A stretch of 8,999 bases of DNA from positions 1 through 8,999 of the forward strand of contig JALHSX010000112.1 of the NCBI GenBank assembly GCA_022865445.1, written 5' to 3'. This document shows positions 5,345 to 8,999 of the stretch, one piece after another; positions within the stretch are counted from its first letter, which is position 1, and every line of letters begins with the position of its first letter. The position numbers were made by a program, and so were the translations under genes. The notes beneath the pieces are model-generated. The model did not search any database, was not told the origin of the DNA, and worked only from the letters and a program-made list of their open reading frames with translations. This DNA comes from Thermoplasmata archaeon (GTDB taxonomy: Archaea; Thermoplasmatota; Thermoplasmata; UBA10834).

Positions 5345-6808
5345 ATGGAGACCACTGATGACAAGATGGAAAGAAGACTGTACAGCCACGACCTCGCGCC
5401 GCTTCCGAAGGAGATGGACCTGATCTTCAAGACCATGCCCGACCAAGTTGTCAGGCCCGCGTACACAGAGGACGTCGTTCAGATCGTGAGGAAAGCGATT
5501 GCCACGAACAAGCCGATTGTGCCCAGGGGCGCCGGTTCTTGGGGTCTCGGCGGCTCAGTACCTGTGAAGGGCGGCATAACCATCGACATGACGGGCATGA
5601 GCAAGATCATCTCGATCGACGAGACGAATCTCGTCGTCACGGTTCAGCCAGGGATAACATGGAACGCGCTCTCAGAGGCGCTCGACGCCAAGGGCTTGTT
5701 CCTTCCATGCTACCCGAGCAGCGCCCCGTCGGCAACTCTTGGCGGCTGGATAGCCACAGGTGGGACTGGCATAGGCGCGTTCAAGTATGGCAGCGCCGGG
5801 GACCTCATCAGGGACATGGAGATCGTCCTGCCTACGGGAATCGTAGTCCACACGGGCGACAAGCTCGTTCCACAGAACGGGGGCGGCCCGAATCTCAATT
5901 GGCTGTTCGTTGGCTCAGAAGGCACCATGGGGATAGTCACCGAGGTTACTTTCTCAGTGCTCCCCAAGCCCGAGGAGCTCAGGCCCGTAAGCTACTCGCT
6001 GGACGCTCTCACGACTTTCCAGCCAGCTCTGAAGAAACTCGTCAGGAGCGGAGTGGCACCCATGCACATCATGTTAGGCGACCGACTACACTTCGACTAC
6101 CTCAGAGCCATCGGCAAACACGTTCCCGAAGTTGGATGCCTGATCACCATGGCGCTTACTGGCACCAAGGCATACGTCGACATGGAAGAGAAGGTCATCG
6201 ACGACATAATGGCCTCCGTCGGTGCGAAGAAGGAATCGAAGGAGACCGCACAACACGAATGGTCCGAGAGAAGCTACGAGTTCAGAGTGCGTGAGCTCGG
6301 CGTGGGAGCCATCCCAGGCGAGATACTCGTCCCGATCGACAGGATGAATGTTGTCCTCGAGGGCACTGCGAAGCTGATCAAGCAGCTCAAGATGAACGCG
6401 CCCATCATCGGGACTGTGGCGGACAACAACACAATCATGCTCATGCCATACTACCTCGCGGACGAGCACAAGCTCGTGGCCTCGACCGCGGCGATGGGGT
6501 TCGCGAAGAGGCTCGGAGACCTAGCATTCGAGAACGGCGGAAGACCAGTCGGACTCGGAATATTCTTCGCCGGCAACTTGGCCAAATACCGCGGGAAGGA
6601 AGGCGCTCACCTGATCCGGAACCTGAAAGATATGCTGGATCCGTATGGAATCATGAATCCAGGAAAGATGGTGGAGACGGGTACCAGATATGGGATCTCT
6701 ATGCCCGCGTTCCTGATGAACTTCGGGATGCACATGATGGGCTCTGTCAAGAGGATCCTCCCGAGAGACAAGATAGGACAGAAGGAGCTCGCGAAGCTGA
6801 AGAAGTGA
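5345..6808 (+). CDS. FAD-linked oxidase, GlcD/D-lactate dehydrogenase superfamily
   Basis: This is a 487-residue flavoprotein. The N-terminal half is a PCMH-type FAD-binding domain: IVPRGAGSWGLGG (58-70) binds the FAD pyrophosphate, GGWIATGGTGIGAFKYGS (133-150) is the second FAD loop, and GSEGTMGIVTEV (190-201) follows as in GlcD. The C-terminal domain ends with the family signature DPYGIMNPGK (432-441). Members oxidise 2-hydroxy acids such as D-lactate or glycolate, or act in ether-lipid synthesis. Here the usual metal-site motif HxGDGNxH appears as GTVADNNTI (356-364), with both histidines replaced, and no EHG motif is recognisable near ENGGRPVGLG. The substrate is therefore probably not a typical D-2-hydroxy acid. 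A C-terminal extension (445-487) has a methionine-rich amphipathic stretch that might touch the membrane. No GlcF-like iron-sulfur partner is adjacent. It converges on the S-component gene with a 13-base gap. Confidence 0.85.
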   Translation: METTDDKMERRLYSHDLAPLPKEMDLIFKTMPDQVVRPAYTEDVVQIVRKAIATNKPIVPRGAGSWGLGGSVPVKGGITIDMTGMSKIISIDETNLVVTVQPGITWNALSEALDAKGLFLPCYPSSAPSATLGGWIATGGTGIGAFKYGSAGDLIRDMEIVLPTGIVVHTGDKLVPQNGGGPNLNWLFVGSEGTMGIVTEVTFSVLPKPEELRPVSYSLDALTTFQPALKKLVRSGVAPMHIMLGDRLHFDYLRAIGKHVPEVGCLITMALTGTKAYVDMEEKVIDDIMASVGAKKESKETAQHEWSERSYEFRVRELGVGAIPGEILVPIDRMNVVLEGTAKLIKQLKMNAPIIGTVADNNTIMLMPYYLADEHKLVASTAAMGFAKRLGDLAFENGGRPVGLGIFFAGNLAKYRGKEGAHLIRNLKDMLDPYGIMNPGKMVETGTRYGISMPAFLMNFGMHMMGSVKRILPRDKIGQKELAKLKK

Positions 6809-6821
6809 GACAGTTCCGGGT

Positions 6822-7670
6822 TCATCGGCTTGCGAGCGCCGGATATGACCGCTTGACGTAGAATGACAGCAGCCCGCCAATAGTCCCCCCGATCACGACT
6901 TGGGCGACATTGATCGGTACTTCCGCAAGCGCCTTTCCCAGGCCTACGTTTAGCAGGAAATATTCCCCCATGAAGTACGACACTACCATCACAGCGCCGC
7001 CGGCGGCGATGCCCAATATGATAGGCGTTGCGATGCTGAGAAGCCCTTTCCACTTCTGAAAGACGATGAAAACCGCTGCCCACACAGCCAAGAACAGGAA
7101 CAACAGGATGAGCCATTCGTCGACCACCCATACTTTCCCCGGGAGCGGCCAAGAAGCTGCGACGGCGAGGAGGAGGCCCAGGACGATCCCCAACACGGGG
7201 CCCCAATGCGTTCCGCCCTTGAGCCTTCCCAGGATGCCCGCGACGAATCCTTCCGCGCCCTTTGCGAGTGCAGTGATTGGAGCGTAGATGCCAGAACCGA
7301 GCAATATATCAGCAGCAGCGGATCCAATCCCGCCGCATATTGCACCCTCCCTCCATCCGATAGCTAGTGCCGAGAAGAACACCATGGTCTCGCCCAGATT
7401 GAAGTAGCCCTTCGTTGGCGAGAAAGGCAAGTAGGAGGCGTAGGTCACGGCTGCCGTCAGGGCCGTCAATATCCCATATAGCGCCACGGTCTTGGGGGAG
7501 ACGAAGTTGGCTGGCGCGCCTACCCCGAGCCGCCTGCGCTCACTAGCTCGGCTGTAGAGGTAGTAGACGACAAGAACAACAAGAAGCAAAACAAGAGACC
7601 ACGCGAGGGGAGCAGTCTTGCTCAGGAATACGTCTCTGAAGGTCTGCCCAAACTCTTCCCCTAGGCTCAT
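6822..7670 (-). CDS. ECF transporter S component, enlarged
   Basis: This membrane protein of 282 residues is the likely substrate-binding subunit of the ECF transporter encoded just upstream. The core signature runs from KGYFNLGETMVFFSALAIG (87-105) through GGIGSAAADILLG (113-125) to APITALAKGAEGFVAGILGR (130-149). This is the pattern of the ECF riboflavin-type S-component family (PF07155-like). The closing segment EVPINVAQVVIGGTIGG (250-266) also fits. Family members usually have about 180-200 residues and six membrane helices. This one has an extra N-terminal helix (about 20-40) and an added stretch (about 152-210) with two more hydrophobic segments. The bound vitamin or metabolite cannot be told. 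It starts 69 bases after ecfT with its own TATA-like box, and no Shine-Dalgarno is visible, so it may be transcribed separately as a leaderless message. Confidence 0.85.
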   Translation of the reverse strand: MSLGEEFGQTFRDVFLSKTAPLAWSLVLLLVVLVVYYLYSRASERRRLGVGAPANFVSPKTVALYGILTALTAAVTYASYLPFSPTKGYFNLGETMVFFSALAIGWREGAICGGIGSAAADILLGSGIYAPITALAKGAEGFVAGILGRLKGGTHWGPVLGIVLGLLLAVAASWPLPGKVWVVDEWLILLFLFLAVWAAVFIVFQKWKGLLSIATPIILGIAAGGAVMVVSYFMGEYFLLNVGLGKALAEVPINVAQVVIGGTIGGLLSFYVKRSYPALASR

Positions 7671-7697
7671 AGTACCAGAAGCTAGACGACGATGTCA

Positions 7698-7705
7698 TAC
7701 ATAAA
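7698..7705 (-). promoter_or_regulatory. TATA-like box of the S-component gene
   Basis: TTTATGTA on the minus strand is centred about 31 bases before the ATG at 7670. It lies in the 69-base gap after ecfT. It suggests independent, nearly leaderless transcription of the S component, in addition to any read-through from ecfT. Confidence 0.5.
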
Positions 7706-7739
7706 TGCTACATCATTGCCGAGCCGGGAAGACTATCGA

Positions 7740-8528
7740 TCATATCTCGATGTTGAAAACGTACTTTGCGAGGGCAGGAAGTACGAACGCTGCAACCAGC
7801 ATACCCAGCGCAACTCCGTCCGAAGCTCGCATCTTCAGATCACGCAAGTAGGTCCGGTCCGATCTCGCGCCGTAGGCTCTCGACTGGAGCGCGAGAGAGA
7901 GCATGTCTGCAGTCCTGAGCGCCGAGACTATGGTCGGGACGAGTATCGCAACGTAGTTCCTGGAGCGCTTGAGCAAACCGCCCTTGCTGAGTTCAAGACC
8001 CCTTGCCCTCTGGGCGTCCTTGATGGAGTCGATGAGCGCCCCGAAGGTCGGCAAGAACCGGAGGGATATTGCGAGTGTGAGACCGAAGTCGAATCTGAGG
8101 CCCATCTTGACAAGGGCGCGGATGAGGTCTCTCTGAGATGTCGTGAACATGAGGATGTACCACACTGTTGCCAGACATCCAACTCTGGCGGCAGAAGTCA
8201 CGCCTCTCCAGATAGCTGGTTCAGTGATTTTGATCGGCCCCAGCGAGGCCAGTACTGGAGACCCTGATGGGTCGAAAATCGGCCAGAGCACGATGATCAA
8301 GACCATGAACCTGAGGACGAATTTCAGAGCGAACGTCGTTCTCGAGAACGACGCGCGTGCGAGGAACAGAAGCAAGAAGATGAATGCTAGCAGAATCAAC
8401 AGATAGGACAGACTGGACAGAATGAAAGCCAGCAAGCTGAGAAGCAAGACCGCGATTATCTTCACCCTGGGGTCCATCCGGTGAAGGAACGTATCGGCCT
8501 CGGTATAGAGGTCCACGAAGCCCGCCAT
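7740..8528 (-). CDS. ecfT: ECF transporter transmembrane coupling protein EcfT
   Basis: This is the 262-residue membrane coupling subunit of an energy-coupling-factor transporter (CbiQ/EcfT family). It carries force from the ATPases to the S component. The N-terminal LHRMDPRVKI (15-24) is the family hallmark. Hydrophobic segments lie at about 22-42, 41-57, 64-84, 106-128 and 235-256. The cytoplasmic coupling helices carry the ARG-type motifs: DAQRARG (171-177) is canonical, and the second is SRAYGARSDRT (216-226), a common variant of ARG. The protein docks on the two ATPases through these helices. Its ATG shares one base with the stop codon of the EcfA gene (TGATG), and GGGAGGG lies 5 bases upstream, so translation is coupled to EcfA. 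The family match is strong; the substrate is set by the S component, not by this gene. Confidence 0.93.
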   Translation of the reverse strand: MAGFVDLYTEADTFLHRMDPRVKIIAVLLLSLLAFILSSLSYLLILLAFIFLLLFLARASFSRTTFALKFVLRFMVLIIVLWPIFDPSGSPVLASLGPIKITEPAIWRGVTSAARVGCLATVWYILMFTTSQRDLIRALVKMGLRFDFGLTLAISLRFLPTFGALIDSIKDAQRARGLELSKGGLLKRSRNYVAILVPTIVSALRTADMLSLALQSRAYGARSDRTYLRDLKMRASDGVALGMLVAAFVLPALAKYVFNIEI

Positions 8529-8999
8529 CAGGTCCCTCCCCTGGCTCTCATCAGATGGAACACGAGCTCTTCTGGAGAGATGATGTCCCGCGGAATGTCA
8601 TATGCCGATAGCCTGTGAGCGAGTTGAGTCACCGCGGGCGGCTCGAGATTGCTCTGGCGCAGGATCTCGAGATCCGAGAACGCTCCTCTTGGGTCGGAAT
8701 CCAAGAGAATCCTCCCCCGCGCCATCACCACCACGCGCCTGGCATGCTCGGCAACTAGCTTCATGTCGTGTGTAATAAGGATGATCGTCTTGCCCTCATC
8801 GTTCAGGCGTTTCAGCCTGTGCATCAGCTCAGTGCTCTCCTCGGCATCGAGGCCTGTAGTAGGCTCGTCCAGTACGAGCACCTGAGGATCCATGGCGATC
8901 ACGGATGCAATCGATACCCTCCTCCGTTCTCCCAACCTCAGCGACAGAGGCGGGAGCTTGCGGAGATGATCTAGATTCATCGCCTCTATCGCCTTCTCG
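8528..8999 (-). CDS. ecfA: ECF transporter ATPase EcfA, 5' end outside the window
   Basis: This is the C-terminal half of an ABC ATPase that drives the ECF transporter; the frame stays open to the right edge, so the P-loop and Q-loop are not visible. Numbered from the internal Met at 8980, Walker B is VLVLDEP (34-40, catalytic Glu39), the D-loop is GLD (43-45), and the H-loop is LITHDM with His71. A C-terminal tail follows that is typical of CbiO/EcfA proteins. The signature region reads PLSLRLGERRR (11-21) in place of LSGGQ or LSxGE. The Met at 8980 lies inside the domain, not at the true start: the frame continues upstream as EKAIEA. It leads the ecfT operon. Whether a second EcfA gene lies further upstream cannot be seen. 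Confidence 0.9.
   Translation of the reverse strand, partial: EKAIEAMNLDHLRKLPPLSLRLGERRRVSIASVIAMDPQVLVLDEPTTGLDAEESTELMHRLKRLNDEGKTIILITHDMKLVAEHARRVVVMARGRILLDSDPRGAFSDLEILRQSNLEPPAVTQLAHRLSAYDIPRDIISPEELVFHLMRARGGT
8534..8540 (-). promoter_or_regulatory. Shine-Dalgarno site for ecfT
   Basis: GGGAGGG on the minus strand ends 5 bases before the ATG at 8528. It lies within the last codons of the EcfA gene. With the one-base stop/start overlap it indicates coupled translation. Confidence 0.8.

Noticed and set aside
5289..5420. Possible small upstream reading frame MGGGELSALAFIHPS before the oxidase
   Set aside because: It runs into the oxidase gene in another frame, has no ribosome binding site and no conserved character.
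6607..7206. Minus-strand 199-codon open frame spanning the end of the oxidase and the S component
   Set aside because: It overlaps two well-supported genes in a different frame, and its composition (Arg-, Gly- and Ser-rich) fits a shadow.
1..8999. CRISPR array, tRNA/rRNA genes, insertion sequence or integration site
   Set aside because: No spaced direct repeats of CRISPR type, no cloverleaf with a conserved T-loop sequence, no transposase motifs and no terminal inverted repeats were found when reading both strands.

Overview
This 9-kb window looks like chromosomal DNA from an archaeon, most likely a euryarchaeon of the Thermoplasmatota type; this is inferred from gene content, since no marker gene is present. 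The archaeal signs are RAD55/KaiC-like single-domain RecA ATPases, a hexulose-6-phosphate synthase fused to an RraA-like domain, and AT-rich TATA-like boxes in otherwise GC-rich DNA. Several first genes have a TATA-like box about 30 nt before a start codon that has no Shine-Dalgarno sequence, which points to leaderless transcripts. Genes are tightly packed, there is no sign of mobile DNA, CRISPR or RNA genes, and no gap exceeds 230 bases.

Layout. (1) 143-2209, minus strand: an operon of three KaiC/RAD55-like proteins. The first transcribed has complete Walker motifs, the second has lost its P-loop but keeps Walker B, and the third has mutated both Walker motifs. (2) 2334-4215, plus strand: the Hps-RraA fusion, divergent from the KaiC operon across a 124-bp promoter region, followed by a GNAT acetyltransferase that probably has its own promoter. 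(3) 4248-5117, minus: an HtpX-type M48 membrane metalloprotease. (4) 5345-6808, plus: a lone FAD-linked oxidase of the GlcD/D-lactate dehydrogenase superfamily, lacking the usual metal-binding histidines. (5) 6822-8999, minus: an ECF vitamin/micronutrient transporter, with the end of an EcfA ATPase (running off the right edge), EcfT, and an enlarged S component behind its own promoter.

How they work together. The ECF genes should form one membrane complex (A, T and S subunits). The three KaiC-like proteins are translationally linked and probably assemble together, with one ATP-hydrolysing subunit and two regulatory or structural ones; this is the most unusual element here. Hps probably runs the ribulose monophosphate pathway in reverse to supply ribulose 5-phosphate, as known in archaea lacking the oxidative pentose phosphate pathway. 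The protease, acetyltransferase and oxidase are single genes with no evident partner in view.
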